64,000 nt of DNA. Source: Salinibacterium sp. UTAS2018. GTDB taxonomy: Bacteria; Actinomycetota; Actinomycetes; Actinomycetales; Microbacteriaceae. The stretch is from contig NZ_CP035375.1 of NCBI RefSeq assembly GCF_004118935.1, positions 1,798,001 to 1,862,000 of the forward strand, in the 5' to 3' direction. Every line of letters begins with the position of its first letter. Within the stretch, counting starts at the first letter, position 1. Below the pieces are notes generated by a model. The model was not told the DNA's origin and ran no database searches. It saw only the letters and a list, made by a program, of their open reading frames with translations. Positions 20,701 through 25,294 of the stretch are shown here, one piece after another. The position numbers and the translations under genes are program-made.

Positions 20701-21011
20701 AGATCGGTACAGTCTCCGATGCCGTTGAAGTAGGCGCCTAAACAGGCCAAAACACCGTTACCGGCCATGACAAAGTCACCATTGACGGTGGTTTGGTAGC
20801 TGGGCGACGTACCGGCGTTAGTACCCCACTGCACGACGGCAGCTTCGGCAGATGTCGTCGGCATGACGGTGAGACCGGTAACGAGAAGGCCAAAGGCAAC
20901 GAGGGAGGCGACAGCCCGCATCAGCGGAGTTCGAGTGCTGCGCTGCGTGCGCTCCTCGTTGATCCTGTTGTGCCGCAATTCTCTCTCCCCCGGGTTTAAA
21001 TTCGTTGACAT
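2736..21011 (-). CDS. Giant 6091-residue cell-wall-anchored protein with ~48 tandem DUF11/DUF7507-like repeats
   Basis: The N-terminus carries a long signal peptide (hydrophobic stretch ~31-57, ending TSAEAA). Residues ~58-420 are a unique domain with several Cys and a GDIWAPQGAGCYAGW segment, followed by a divergent repeat (R1, ~420-525). Then come 47 canonical ~117-residue repeats (R2-R48, ~527-6047), each with the pattern KSG...GDxVxYSF..NTGNVTL..DPLxGLS..WP...LAPGQ..ATATYT..Q.DVDAG.V.NTATA. The C-terminus is an LSYTG sorting motif, a hydrophobic helix and a basic RRRQRQ tail, so covalent wall anchoring by a class E-like sortase is expected. The reading frame is intact over 18.3 kb. The start is uncertain: the ATG at 21011 has no Shine-Dalgarno, whereas an in-frame TTG at 20978 does. 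By architecture it is probably a long adhesin or stalk; the ligand is unknown. Confidence 0.93.
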   Translation of the reverse strand: MSTNLNPGERELRHNRINEERTQRSTRTPLMRAVASLVAFGLLVTGLTVMPTTSAEAAVVQWGTNAGTSPSYQTTVNGDFVMAGNGVLACLGAYFNGIGDCTDLHSASDGNNSTANDNFYLQNSNTVAGFSTNSSSAAVTIPAGASVKKAFLSWSANTGVYTGSNVASCTVPNSGRGTALMPSGSATGYRSQPAKIKVGAGPVTSVAPASVLEDPTGTTSATYYSASADVTTAFAGATTGTPLTVSAGDIWAPQGAGCYAGWSLTVVYDYGIYIPSNLNSAPHRIIFYEGHVRMTAAEAPLTVAFNGFSAVDTGTRAGFSLYEGDRIIQGDIAEYSRGNGGFTQLPNSAGNTGNIGIGRGEGSVRYTALTDTGPFTNQSVDVATVDLPNVQTGDTSVNLRMSTSGDSYLLQNAILSVPSAGINVSKTYNGTLDQQSRTATEAATFTVTVTNSGVGILQNIVIADDQTNCARALTGVTLAPLQSYTYTCTANGPTTASYDSTATATASTVVGNNSATGSDSTRVLLSSLTLAKTSALAAGATGRAGDTLNYTFTVKNNGDSPLTGVAVTDPMSGLSAITYSWPTGTAGALAPGASATGTATYTLTQANVDAGSIANTATATGTDADGGVKPVATANRTTPIPVNAVLETKKTAAYAGAGVGNVGDTVNYSFSVKNTGNVTLTSVTLADPLTGLSAIAVTWPGTSGRLAPGQTATGTATYTVKQADVDAGKIVNQATSAGRTPKNVAVTGTSNEVTLATTPAAPALVTTKSGTVPNPKAVGSVVTYSFSAKNTGNVTLTGVAITDPLAGLSALTYSWPGTAGTLAPGQTVTATATYTVKQSDVDAGLVRNTATSSGKSPGGTTVTAASPRVDVALQTRTPAISLTKSGALAGGSTAGSTVNYSFVLTNSGNVTLTNAGITDPLSGLSAITYGTWPGTTGTLAPGQSVTATATYTVKQSDVDAGAIANSATAKGTPPTGADVTRTTPATVPITADAKMIVTKSGAYTTGSGAVGSVVTYTFSVKNDGNVTLSQVVLADPLSGLSPISVTWPGASGVLTPGQTATGTATYTVKQSDVDAGSVKNTATATAKTPSGGTVTQPSAQSVVPTVTPSRVITTTKSAVIAGGATGKVGDVINYSFSAKNDGNVTLSGVTIADPLTGLSVLTYSWPGATGVLAPGQTVTAVATYTIKQSDVNTGSVKNTATGSGTHGGTTVTDPSDQVSVPTVAANPVITTLKSGALAAGSTGRAGDTVNFSIKLTNSGNVTLTSVSATDTLPGLSALAYGTWPSGIAGTLAPGQSVTATATYTLKQSDVDAGSVSNTATGSGTPPTGAAVTSTSPATVPITAGPALTVSKSGAVTTGNGSVGDIITFSFVVRNTGNVTATGVGITDTLAGLSAVTFGTWPSGTAGTLAPNTQVTALATYTIKQADVNAGSVKNTATASGSTPSGATVSATSPQAVVPTVASSPAIDTQKSASVAGTGAVGDVITYTFTAKNTGNVTLTGVSIADPLTGLSALTYGTWPGGVAGTLAPNAQVTATATYTIVQSDVDAGSIKNTATSTGTFGATTVTDPSPQITTPTVASVRTISLAKTGVLAPGGTGVAGDTVNYTFVVRNTGNVTMTSVGVTDPLPGLSAITFGTWPSGTAGRLLPNTQVTATATYVLKQSDVDAGSVANTATTRGTPPSGSAVSATAPATVLVAANGALAVTKTGAVTSGTGGVGSTMTFSFSITNPGNLTMTGVAIADSLVGLSAPVYTWPTATAGRLAPGETATATATYTVKQADVNVGSVANTATVSGKTPSNATVTSAQSTATVPTITGAPQLTTTKSANVTSGAKVGDSITYSIAIANTGNQTITGVTLTDSLAGLSTPVVTWPGVAGTLAPGQTATALASYTVKQSDVDAGSIANTASAAGTAPGATPVDDDSNPVVTTTVAPAPTLSLVKSGALPAGSTSIAGEVVTYSFVIRNTGNVTITGAAVTDPLSGLSTITYGTWPSGTTGTLAPNTQVVATATYTVKQTDVDAGSIANTATANGTGVSGGAATAVTSSATVPLATSAKLTVSKTGSTAAGANKVGDTVTFSFVVKNTGNVTLSSVGITDTLTDLSAVSFGTWPGGTTGVLAPNAQVTATATYTIKQSDVNAGSVKNTATASGTPPSGPVATANSTQAVVPTVAASPALVTTKSAVVGGTGTGIVGDTITYTFTAKNTGNVTLTGVTLTDPITGLSTPTYVWSGGVSGQLNPNGTVTGTATYTITQENVDAGSVKNIATATGTPPTGAVVTAPSPQVVTPTIASAPKIAVTKSGALAPGAQGVAGDVVTWSLSLTNSGNVTLEGVTVTDTLPNISAVTYGTWPSATGILAPGQSVSATATYVLKQADIDAGAVSNTANGSGTPPRGSPATATAPSTLPLASNSTMTLAKTAAIVAPGTGVVGDTIRYTFTAENTGNVTLTNVIIADPRPGLSALTYGTWTSGTVGRLAPGQTVTATADYVIRQADQNAGVVNNTASVSGKPPAGPNTTASSAAVATPTATRVPGILTTKTSSVAGTGAVGDVITYTITVRNTGNTTLTSVSASDPLSGLSTLTYGAWPGGVTGTLQPNTQVVATAKYTIKQSDVNAGAVTNTATGQGTSPSAGVITDPSDEVVTPTAAANPVATFSKTGALAPGAVGAANDVITYTFTAKNTGNVTLTGVVVADPLSGLGTISYSWPAADGVLTPGQTVTATANYTVKQSDVDAGSVSNTATLTATPPSGTPFTETDPETVSITPAPSIQVDKAATVTDREVGDVITFTMTIRNTGNQTLTAIDLDDSLVGLGAVSYSPWPGTDFVLAPGQQVVATADYTILQADIDAGGVQNTASVTGQSPQGVEVDDTSETVTVSTADVRPELTTTKTVVVQDPPVVYELGAVITYEFAVENTGNVTVENIGLVDPLLGISTPALSTSTLAPGDPPATATATYTITQADVDAGSVTNTAKAVGDTTGGTPVSVESLVSSVTTPTAPAAPGISVTKTGTAAQDAGDLIDWSFTVTNTGNVTLSGVTLNDALTGVTPVFGTFPSGVSGQLNPGDSVLATADDYVVTQADVDSGSVVNTVTASGTPARGAVANATTAATVPLTPDAGVTIVKTAAIEPGEDGVDDTVTFTFTVTNTGNVTLGSISIVDPLDGISAINYDWTGNPSQTLAPNGVLTATATYILTQADIDRGFVDNDSSVLASTPAGDILDEDSNTVTVTTDAATPLLVTTKDATRNGTGVVGDTISYTITLLNDGNVTLTDAAITDSLAGLSELVYGEWVSGVDGELAPGESVAATANYTITQADVDAGSVSNIATGDAKSARDDAAISDISPAAVTPLVTQSALISATKTGVLESGAEGEAGDTVEWSFSIKNDGNVTLNGVTLADTLPGLSAITYTWPTATDGVLAPGATATAVATYVLKQTDVDSGSVVNAATPSAKNPSGAAVPGAQVSASVNVERKPGLSAIKTGELEPGGIGEVGDVIYYSVTATNTGNVTLSGGALIDRLPRIYDVVISWPDTDNVGVLLVGESVVGTASYVITQEDVDNGFRNNTAGVTANSPNGVAVEANTNTVIIPTVRPAPLLTVDKTAVVAGDGELDDTIAYSFTITNDGNVTIDGITLADPLPDLVGLTVNWPAANTTQTLAPGESVDATATYTITQDDVNAGEVRNTATASGTGAQNTPVTGSSPEVVTPVDEAAPSLSATKSAALAAGATGVAGDTVEFSFTVANDGNVSLTSVDLIDQLPGLTGVTFGAWPTATDGLLNPGDAVTATATYTLLQSDIDAGSLANSVNASGVPPTGSAVTQPASATLPLTAAPDFTITKTGDLGTQLGEVGDVIDYSFSITNSGNVTLTGVVLVDSKPGLSAPVIVWPGDDRVLAPGEIATATATYTITQEDVDAGSVSNTAEALGSTPAGTEYFEFSDPAVNPTIDRTDSVTIDKVGTTPDGAALGDLVQYDFTVENTGNTTLTGVAIDDPLVGLSTIVYSWPGAAGVLAPAETATATATYAITQADIDLGYVRNSADVDATSPLGAVDDSVGPIDVPTVTAAAAIETTKNGALEAGATGFAGDTVDYAFTVRNSGNVTLTGVTLDDPLEDLSALTYTWPTATDGELAPGQSATAVATYTLTQADVDAGKVDNTVTAEGTTPDADTVDDTADETVTITPAPVLTPFKSGRVIDGGIGAVGDTVEYRLTVTNNGNVTLYDGQLLDALPGLSIPVITWPDEAKPGEIPPGETVLGVATYQLTQEDVDRGFVPNEADMSAETPAGEVLIEASNEVIVPTVLPAPNITVTKSGAPQGTADLGDTIDYSFEILNSGNVTLDSVTLTDPLPDLSAITITWPTPATPGVLAPGEIATAMADYEITQDDVDAGAVLNIATADGVDPNDTDVTDDSAANTIPTETIRAEVELTKSGVLADPARADEGDTVNWSFELSNTGNVTLTGVEIVDTLAGISTLTYTWPGIDGTLEVGESVTATATSALTQAQVDAGTVANDAVGSGTPPRGDAVSDPATAAVVLASQASLAVTKDGTLVVDLEGDSGNAGNTIDYDFSITNTGNVTLTLVDLVDALVGVSSPVFIWPGTTGELEPGETVTATANYTITQADVDRGSVSNIATASGKPPIGDTITVSTSVTETTVAPAAPALLLTKSSSTGASAGVNDIITYTFEVKNTGNVTVDEIVLADPLPGLSTPVVNWPGDNGVLAPGETATATATYAITQTDVDAGTVDNTATANGTSPTDVAVASNPAATQTPTDAAAPDILVTKSAALAPGSTGFEGDLVEYEFSLTNTGNQTLTAVSLADPLPGLSALVYSWPTATAGTLAPGAVVTATATHELTQADIDSGSVANVVTGSATPPSGVAFAEQAPAAVAIAANGELEAKKWGVLRAGGIGQVGDWVDYRLEATNTGNVTLFDGELIDALVGLTDPVIQWPDAADEGTLRPGEQAIGEASVQLTQADIDRGFIPNTADISANDPSGVPVEAQSNTVYVYTVQPQPSMTVVKSGAIAVTGENGVGDTVEFEFEVRNTGNVTIGSIVVTDPLPGMTTPTVQWPTAVETLAPNETVTATASYEIRQSDVDRGFVENTASATATPVRGDPIAATSNTVEVPTEAPSVVVSVTNTGALTNPGPPEEGDTVTWSYSFTSTSNVTLSGVELSDFIGSLPAGDYTWPGDVGVLIPGATVTAIRVQTLTQADIDSGAVSSVVTGEGTPTVGAAATATAPATVALAADGLLQVTKSSELAVAGANGPGDTIDYTIVVTNTGNVTLRTVTIADSIENVSIDSIVWPANSGVLAPGESATASATYVLEQGDVDRGYVDNTASVRGLTPGGDAVTANSNVDRELTAESDPSITAEKSGVMTSGSGEAGSEITYSFIVTNTGNVTLRLVGVLDPLIDVVPSDLTFPSATGILGPNEQAIGSVVYTVTQADVDNGTVENTATAIGTAPDGTEVTGVSNTVFNPTEDAEPSIVTTHTAALAAGATGVLGDGMNYSFRISNDGNVTLNGVTLSNTIPGLTDFVYTWPNPAAPGVLAPGESVTVTATRLVDQADVDAGEVRNVATGEGDSPSATAVDSDSAVTIVPLIQALSSIDIAKAGEPRDAGDPVVVGSWIDYTFTVQNTGETTLSGVTVADPKVGTTAVVYGTWPAADGVLAPGESITATASYQVTQAEFDAGSASNIANVTSTNPAGDDIVDTSNTVVVPTALGAPEISITKTQELAAGSTGIAGDTVEFTFEVTNDGDVTLNGVTIADDQIDLSTLTITWPGAPGVLAPGQSATATATYVLTQDDVDAGSINSEASTAGTPVVGDVVTDAATGSTPIDADPSMSITKTSSFATLAQQGATVNYVIEVVNTGNVTLTAVTVTDPKPGLSALSYNWPATPGELAPGQKVVATATYVIAQADVDVEQTTNVATVDANAPAGAIEAQEATNVLPIPNVASIGLTISGVLGTGQQGFPGDVVTFTYVATNTGTKPLTNVSISDPRVGLSPINYGRWPGAVGVLLPGQSVTATATYVIRERDAGTTLYETATVTSTELDSGDPVVATAQTSLQLPFKALSYTGSDPRGTLATGLGTLLAGLALILLARRRQRQEES
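2870..19435 (-). repeat. 47 tandem ~350-bp coding repeats arranged in ~1.05-kb triplets
   Basis: The DNA repeats about every 350 bp. A variant beginning KSGALAxGxTGxAGD and ending TPPxGxAV...ATVPL recurs every third copy (near 19430, 18380, 17330, 16275, 15210, 14145, 13070, 12030, 10975, 9905, 8850, 7795, 6725, 5670 and 4610), giving a ~1055-bp higher-order unit. The next such copy is near 3890, only two repeats further on, so one repeat appears to be missing in the last unit. Confidence 0.9.
20981..20991 (-). promoter_or_regulatory. Shine-Dalgarno-like site for an alternative TTG start of the giant gene
   Basis: On the minus strand a GGGGGAGAG run sits 4-7 nt before the in-frame TTG at 20978-20976 (codon 12 of the ATG-initiated frame). 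No comparable site precedes the ATG at 21011. Use of the TTG would shorten the pre-signal extension by 11 residues. Confidence 0.45.
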
Positions 21012-21207
21012 TGCGGGTCGCCGCGTTGTCGTCGAATTGCCCTTCGGGTGAGCGCATCTCCTTCAACCATAAACCAGTGATTGAGAATTCACACCAAAAA
21101 GACAGGTTTTTCTCGTGTCTTCGTAGTGCGATTGTGATGAACTCTCGGAGGCATTCTGTAAACCACACTCGCTATTAATTCTGCTCGGTGGCTGTTAACC
21201 TCAGAGC

Positions 21208-22068
21208 ATGCCCCTGCCTTGGACCCCCGAAGGCCCCGACTTTGTCATGCACGGCGACAATCTCCCGGCCATCAGAGCTTTGCCCGATGAGAGCTTTCGG
21301 CTGATTTACATCGACCCCCCGTTCAATACCGGGCGCACGCAACGCCGTCAGGCGATCAGCACGCAGCGTTCCGCCGAAGGTAGCCGCACCGGATTCGGCG
21401 GCAATAGCTACGACACCATCAAGGGTGTCCTCTACTCGTACGACGACACCTTCGCCGACTACTGGGAGTTTCTCGAACCTCGACTTCAGGAGGCCTGGCG
21501 CCTCCTCGACGACCGCGGCACGTTGTATCTGCACCTTGACTATCGAGAAGTGCACTACGCCAAGGTCGCCCTCGATGCCCTCTTTGGTCGCGACAGCTTT
21601 CTCAACGAGATTATTTGGGCCTACGACTACGGCGCCCGCGCCACCAAAAAGTGGCCGTCAAAGCACGACACGATTCTCGTCTACGTCAAAAATCCCAAGA
21701 ACTACTACTTCAACAACGAGGAAGTCGACCGCGAGCCCTACATGGCTCCCGGACTCGTCACCCCTGAGAAAGCAGCACGCGGCAAACTTCCGACGGATGT
21801 GTGGTGGCACACCATCGTCTCCCCCACCGGCAAAGAAAAGACTGGCTATGCCACCCAGAAGCCGGAAGGTATTCTGCGGCGCATCATTCAGGCATCCAGC
21901 GAACCCGGCGATTGGGTATTGGACTTTTTCGCCGGCAGCGGCACCACCGGTGCTGTCGCTCAATCGCTGGGGCGCCGCGTTGTACTCGTGGAACAGAACC
22001 CCGACGCGATCGCGATCATCACGAAACGGCTCTCAGAGCAGACGGTGTTCGCTAACATGAGCGCATGA
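21208..22068 (+). CDS. Orphan beta-class DNA (adenine-N6/cytosine-N4) methyltransferase
   Basis: 286 residues with motif order IV then I, as in beta-class amino-methyltransferases: catalytic DPPF at 36-39, and the SAM-binding FAGSGTTG at 241-248 near the C-terminus. The target-recognition region lies between them (~45-220). It uses SAM to methylate an exocyclic amino group in a specific DNA site; the recognition sequence cannot be inferred. No restriction endonuclease gene is adjacent, so it is probably a solitary methylase. Its stop overlaps the next ATG by 4 bp (ATGA). It is divergent from the giant surface gene across 196 bp, which contains an AAGACA/TGTCTT inverted repeat (21099-21120) and little else recognisable. 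Confidence 0.87.
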   Translation: MPLPWTPEGPDFVMHGDNLPAIRALPDESFRLIYIDPPFNTGRTQRRQAISTQRSAEGSRTGFGGNSYDTIKGVLYSYDDTFADYWEFLEPRLQEAWRLLDDRGTLYLHLDYREVHYAKVALDALFGRDSFLNEIIWAYDYGARATKKWPSKHDTILVYVKNPKNYYFNNEEVDREPYMAPGLVTPEKAARGKLPTDVWWHTIVSPTGKEKTGYATQKPEGILRRIIQASSEPGDWVLDFFAGSGTTGAVAQSLGRRVVLVEQNPDAIAIITKRLSEQTVFANMSA

Positions 22069-22838
22069 GGAATCGTGACGAAATTGAATGCTGGCTCACC
22101 GACATGGATGGCGTTCTCGTTCATGAGAACCACCCCGTACCTGGCGCCTCCGAGCTGCTGCAGCAATGGCGCGACGAAGAAAAGCCGTACCTGGTACTCA
22201 CCAACAACTCGATCTTCACCCCCCGCGATCTGAGTGCCCGCCTCAAGGCGTCAGGCCTCGACGTTCCGGAATCAGCGATCTGGACATCGGCACTCGCCAC
22301 AGCAGACTTCCTGAAGCAGCAGATCCCCGGCGGCAGTGCTTTCGTCATCGGCGAGGCTGGCATCACGACCGCTCTCCACGAGGCCGGGTTCATCATGACC
22401 GAAACGAACCCCGACTACGTCGTGATTGGCGAGACCCGCAACTATTCGTTCGAAGCCATCACCAAGGCCATCCGCCTCATCGGCAATGGCAGCCGCTTCA
22501 TTGTGACCAACCCGGATGCCACAGGCCCCAGTGCAGACGGCCCCCTGCCCGCGACGGGCGCGGTTGCCGCTCTCATCACCAAGGCCACCGGCCGGGAGCC
22601 GTACATCGTCGGCAAGCCCAACCCCATGATGTTCCGCTCGGCGCTCAACCGAATCGGTGCCCACAGTGAGACCACCGGCATGATTGGTGACCGCATGGAC
22701 ACCGACATCGTCGCCGGCATCGAGGCCGGACTTCATACCGTCTTGGTGCTCACCGGAATCAGCGATCAAAAAGAGATTGACCTCTACCCGTTCCGCCCGA
22801 CTGAGGTTCTCGACAGCGTCGCAGACCTGTTGCGCTAG
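22065..22838 (+). CDS. HAD-superfamily IIA (NagD-like) phosphatase
   Basis: 257 residues. Motif I is TDMDGVL with the nucleophile and acid Asp13/Asp15. Motif II is the LTNNS around residue 45, and the C-terminal motif III/IV block reads MIGDRMDTDI. The long insertion between motifs II and III is a C2-type cap, as in NagD and PNPase-like enzymes. It should dephosphorylate a small sugar or nucleotide phosphate in the cytoplasm; the physiological substrate is not evident. It starts inside the methyltransferase stop (ATGA overlap), so the two are translated from one message although no functional link is known. Confidence 0.87.
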   Translation: MRNRDEIECWLTDMDGVLVHENHPVPGASELLQQWRDEEKPYLVLTNNSIFTPRDLSARLKASGLDVPESAIWTSALATADFLKQQIPGGSAFVIGEAGITTALHEAGFIMTETNPDYVVIGETRNYSFEAITKAIRLIGNGSRFIVTNPDATGPSADGPLPATGAVAALITKATGREPYIVGKPNPMMFRSALNRIGAHSETTGMIGDRMDTDIVAGIEAGLHTVLVLTGISDQKEIDLYPFRPTEVLDSVADLLR

Positions 22839-22844
22839 CGCCTC

Positions 22845-22905
22845 GAGCGCGTGGCTGACGGCCGCGCGCTCGGCGAGCGAAGTGCGGTGGAGGTGCTCCC
22901 TCCAC
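22845..22905. terminator. Two hairpins between convergent genes
   Basis: GAGCGCG (22845-22851) pairs with CGCGCTC (22865-22871), and GTGGAGG (22887-22893) with CCTCCAC (22899-22905, 5-nt loop). Both lie in the gap between the HAD gene (+) and the Pro-rich membrane protein gene (-). Confidence 0.5.
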
Positions 22906-22914
22906 TACGGCGGG

Positions 22915-24471
22915 CTAGTTTTCGGGCGTTTGCGGTTGAGCTACGGATGCCGTGAGGGCATCGTCTCCCGCTCGCGTCGCGAAGCAGTAGTAGTCGCGGT
23001 TTCCGGCATCCCACTCGGACGCCGTCGCAGCGAAGCTTGCCGTAATCTCCAGATCAGCAAACGACTCTGCCGCGGCGAAGTCGATCACGGCATCAGTGGA
23101 ACAGGCTCGCGCGGTGCGCGCCGCGAGCTCGCCCTCATCCGGATAAGGATCGGATGCGGCATCCTCAAACGTCCCGACCGTCAAGAGCTGCGCGGCGTGC
23201 GGCTGAGCACAGTCAATAACCGTGTACTCCTGTTCCCACGCCGAGGCGAAGGGTTCGAGGCACTCGCCCCCCGCAATCTCGTTCCATTGGTAGGTTCCGG
23301 GAGGCACGGGCCCGACGACGGGAAGAGTTTCTGTGGGGACAGCGGTCGGACTGGCCGACACCGCAACTGCGGGTTCAGCATTCTCCCCGATGCGCGTACC
23401 GAGCAGGAACAGTGCCACCAGCGCCAGTGCCGCAACGAGCCCACCGCCGACCGCTATCGCGATCAATTGGCCGCGCGGAATCGGGGGGCGAGGAGGTGGA
23501 GGAACCCGCTGTCGCACGACGACAGCCGACGGCTGAGGCGTGAGGAGTTGGTCTTCGTACTCGACAAATTTGTCTTCGCCGAAAAGGTCACCCACGGCAT
23601 CGTGCTCTACGGACTCTGCATCGGCTGAGATTCCGGCGAGTGATTGAGCACTCAGAATTTCGGTGGCGCCCTCGAGGGCGGGATCAACGCCGGGAGGGAA
23701 ATGGCTCTGACGCCGGGTGGGAGCATCCATTGCTGCCGTGGGCAGGTCAGCGACATCCATTGCGCCGGTGGGGAGATCGCTGATGTCCATTGCACCGGTG
23801 GGCAGGTCTGCGACATCCATTGCGCCCGTGGGCAAGTCGCTGAGGTTCATTGCGCTCGTCGGCAACTCCGCGATGTTCATCGCTTCGGTTGCGGGCGGCT
23901 CAACGAGCGGCGCCGGCTGCGCAGTGGGCGCGGGCTCGGGCTCGGGAGTGGGCGCGGGCTCGGGCTCGGGCTCGGGCTCGGGAGTGGGCGCGGGCCGGTT
24001 CTCGTCGTCGAGGGGAGGCAGCCTGAGTAGCCCAGTCACTTCTGGAACGGCCAGGGGCGCCGCGGCCGCGGACGTTGCCGGAGCGGGAGTTAGCGGAGGC
24101 AGCGGGACTTGGAGCGCGTTTGCGGCAGGGGCGACCGGTGCTGCCGGTGCGACCGGTGTTGCGGGTGCGGCGGGTGCGGCTGGCAGCACGGGAGGAATCG
24201 GAGGTGCCGCCGAAGCTCGTGGCGTGGGCGCCTCCGCCGCCCCGGCATCCACGTCAAATTGGCGAGGCAGCGCGCGGGTGGGCTCCTCTGTCTGGCGAGG
24301 CAGCACGCGGGTGGGCTCCTCGGGCTCGCTCGGGTCCACAGCATCGCCGGGCGGTGACGCCGGAGTCTCCGGAGTCGCCTCGGGGTCACTCGGAGTCAGC
24401 CCCCAGTTGAAGAAGGACTGTCGAGGCTCGTTGCCGTCGCCGGCTCCCGAGGAATTCTCTCCGGATGTCAC
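22915..24471 (-). CDS. Pro/Ala-rich single-pass membrane protein with a septum-formation-like external domain
   Basis: 518 residues from a GTG start that overlaps the pyrE stop (GTGA). The cytoplasmic part (~1-330) is low-complexity: Pro/Ala/Glu-rich, two near-copies of EPTR(V/A)LPRQ, a PEPEPEPEP tract, and five to six 10-residue repeats of the form D-V-A-D-L-P-T-G-A-M (~194-248). One transmembrane helix follows (~334-360, IAIAVGGGLVAALALVALF). The external C-terminal ~150 residues have four Cys in the GECL...VIDCAQPHAAQLL...ARAC...YYCF pattern seen in actinobacterial septum-formation (Septum_form) domains. A role in envelope or division biology is plausible but unproven. Confidence 0.75.
   Translation of the reverse strand: MTSGENSSGAGDGNEPRQSFFNWGLTPSDPEATPETPASPPGDAVDPSEPEEPTRVLPRQTEEPTRALPRQFDVDAGAAEAPTPRASAAPPIPPVLPAAPAAPATPVAPAAPVAPAANALQVPLPPLTPAPATSAAAAPLAVPEVTGLLRLPPLDDENRPAPTPEPEPEPEPAPTPEPEPAPTAQPAPLVEPPATEAMNIAELPTSAMNLSDLPTGAMDVADLPTGAMDISDLPTGAMDVADLPTAAMDAPTRRQSHFPPGVDPALEGATEILSAQSLAGISADAESVEHDAVGDLFGEDKFVEYEDQLLTPQPSAVVVRQRVPPPPRPPIPRGQLIAIAVGGGLVAALALVALFLLGTRIGENAEPAVAVSASPTAVPTETLPVVGPVPPGTYQWNEIAGGECLEPFASAWEQEYTVIDCAQPHAAQLLTVGTFEDAASDPYPDEGELAARTARACSTDAVIDFAAAESFADLEITASFAATASEWDAGNRDYYCFATRAGDDALTASVAQPQTPEN
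23728..23890 (-). repeat. 30-bp tandem repeats encoding (D/N)(V/I/L)(A/S)(D/E)LPTGAM decapeptides
   Basis: Five to six degenerate 30-bp copies run head to tail inside the Pro-rich membrane protein gene. A separate 6-bp (Pro-Glu) tract lies at ~23932-23995. Both are prone to length change by slippage. Confidence 0.7.
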
Positions 24472-25019
24472 GGAGTCAGCCCCAGTTCACCCAGCCCAAT
24501 CGCGGAGTAGTAGGGGTAGCCAGCGGCCTCGATGCGCTCCTTGGCGCCCGTATCCCGATCCACAACCACGGCAACGCCGGCAATAATCGCACCGACCTTT
24601 TCGAGAGCTTCGATCGCGGCGAGCGGCGAGCCACCCGTGGTGGAGGTGTCTTCGAGAACGATGACGCGCTTGCCCTCAAGCTCGGGGCCTTCGACCTGAC
24701 GGCCGCGGCCGTGATCCTTGGGCTCCTTGCGAACAACGAAGGCATGGTAATTGAGGCCGCGAGCGGCACCCTGGTGAAGAATGGCGGAAGCGATCGGGTC
24801 GGCGCCCATCGTCATCCCGCCGACAGCGAAGATGTCGGGAACGTCGGCGATGAGGTCAATCATGACCTGACCGATCAGCGGGGCGACGCGGTGGTCGAGG
24901 CTCACGCGACGCATGTCGACGTAGTAGGAGGCCTTCTTTCCGCTCGTCAGAGTGAAGTCGCCGTGGAACACGGCATCGGCGGAAATGTGCTCAATGAGCT
25001 GCTGCTTGGCGTCGGTCAC
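24468..25019 (-). CDS. pyrE: Orotate phosphoribosyltransferase
   Basis: 183 residues, a normal length for the family. It converts orotate and PRPP to orotidine 5'-monophosphate in de novo pyrimidine synthesis. The PRPP-binding motif VIVLEDTSTTGGS lies at 119-131, with FTLTSGKKASYYVD near the N-terminus for orotate/PRPP contacts and a VRKEPKDHGRG flexible catalytic loop at ~97-106. It overlaps the downstream membrane-protein gene by 4 bp, so that gene depends on pyrE transcription. No other pyr genes are in the window; the pyrimidine degradation cluster at 52-61 kb runs in the opposite metabolic direction. Confidence 0.95.
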   Translation of the reverse strand: MTDAKQQLIEHISADAVFHGDFTLTSGKKASYYVDMRRVSLDHRVAPLIGQVMIDLIADVPDIFAVGGMTMGADPIASAILHQGAARGLNYHAFVVRKEPKDHGRGRQVEGPELEGKRVIVLEDTSTTGGSPLAAIEALEKVGAIIAGVAVVVDRDTGAKERIEAAGYPYYSAIGLGELGLTP

Positions 25020-25049
25020 GAGTACAGAATACCCATTGCGGGCAATCCC

Positions 25050-25223
25050 TTAAAGGCTGCCCTGGCCCAGGATCAGCAAAGCGCCCGAGAAAACGACGCC
25101 GATAAAGCCCAAGATGGCCACGATGATGGCGTTGCGCCGGTCAAGGCGATCGGCCTGTTCCGCCTGCTTGGCCTGTTCGAGACACTGCTCCGCTTCGGCG
25201 TCGGCGAGACTCAGCGGGTTCAT
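25050..25223 (-). CDS. Tiny single-pass membrane protein
   Basis: 57 residues from the ATG at 25223; a TTG 14 codons upstream is in frame but less likely. A TACAGT hexamer sits immediately before this ATG and could be a -10 box for a leaderless transcript. Residues ~1-30 are a charged, Glu/Gln/Ala-rich helix (EAEQCLEQAKQAEQADRLDRR), and residues ~33-53 a hydrophobic helix (IIVAILGFIGVVFSGALLIL). There are no recognised domains. It lies between pyrE and the divergent exonuclease III gene. Function unknown. Confidence 0.6.
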   Translation of the reverse strand: MNPLSLADAEAEQCLEQAKQAEQADRLDRRNAIIVAILGFIGVVFSGALLILGQGSL

Positions 25224-25294
25224 GTTCTGACTGTACGCGGTGGCTCCGACACTGTCGTCGCCCAATTCAGGGGTAGACCTATTAACGTTGAAGC

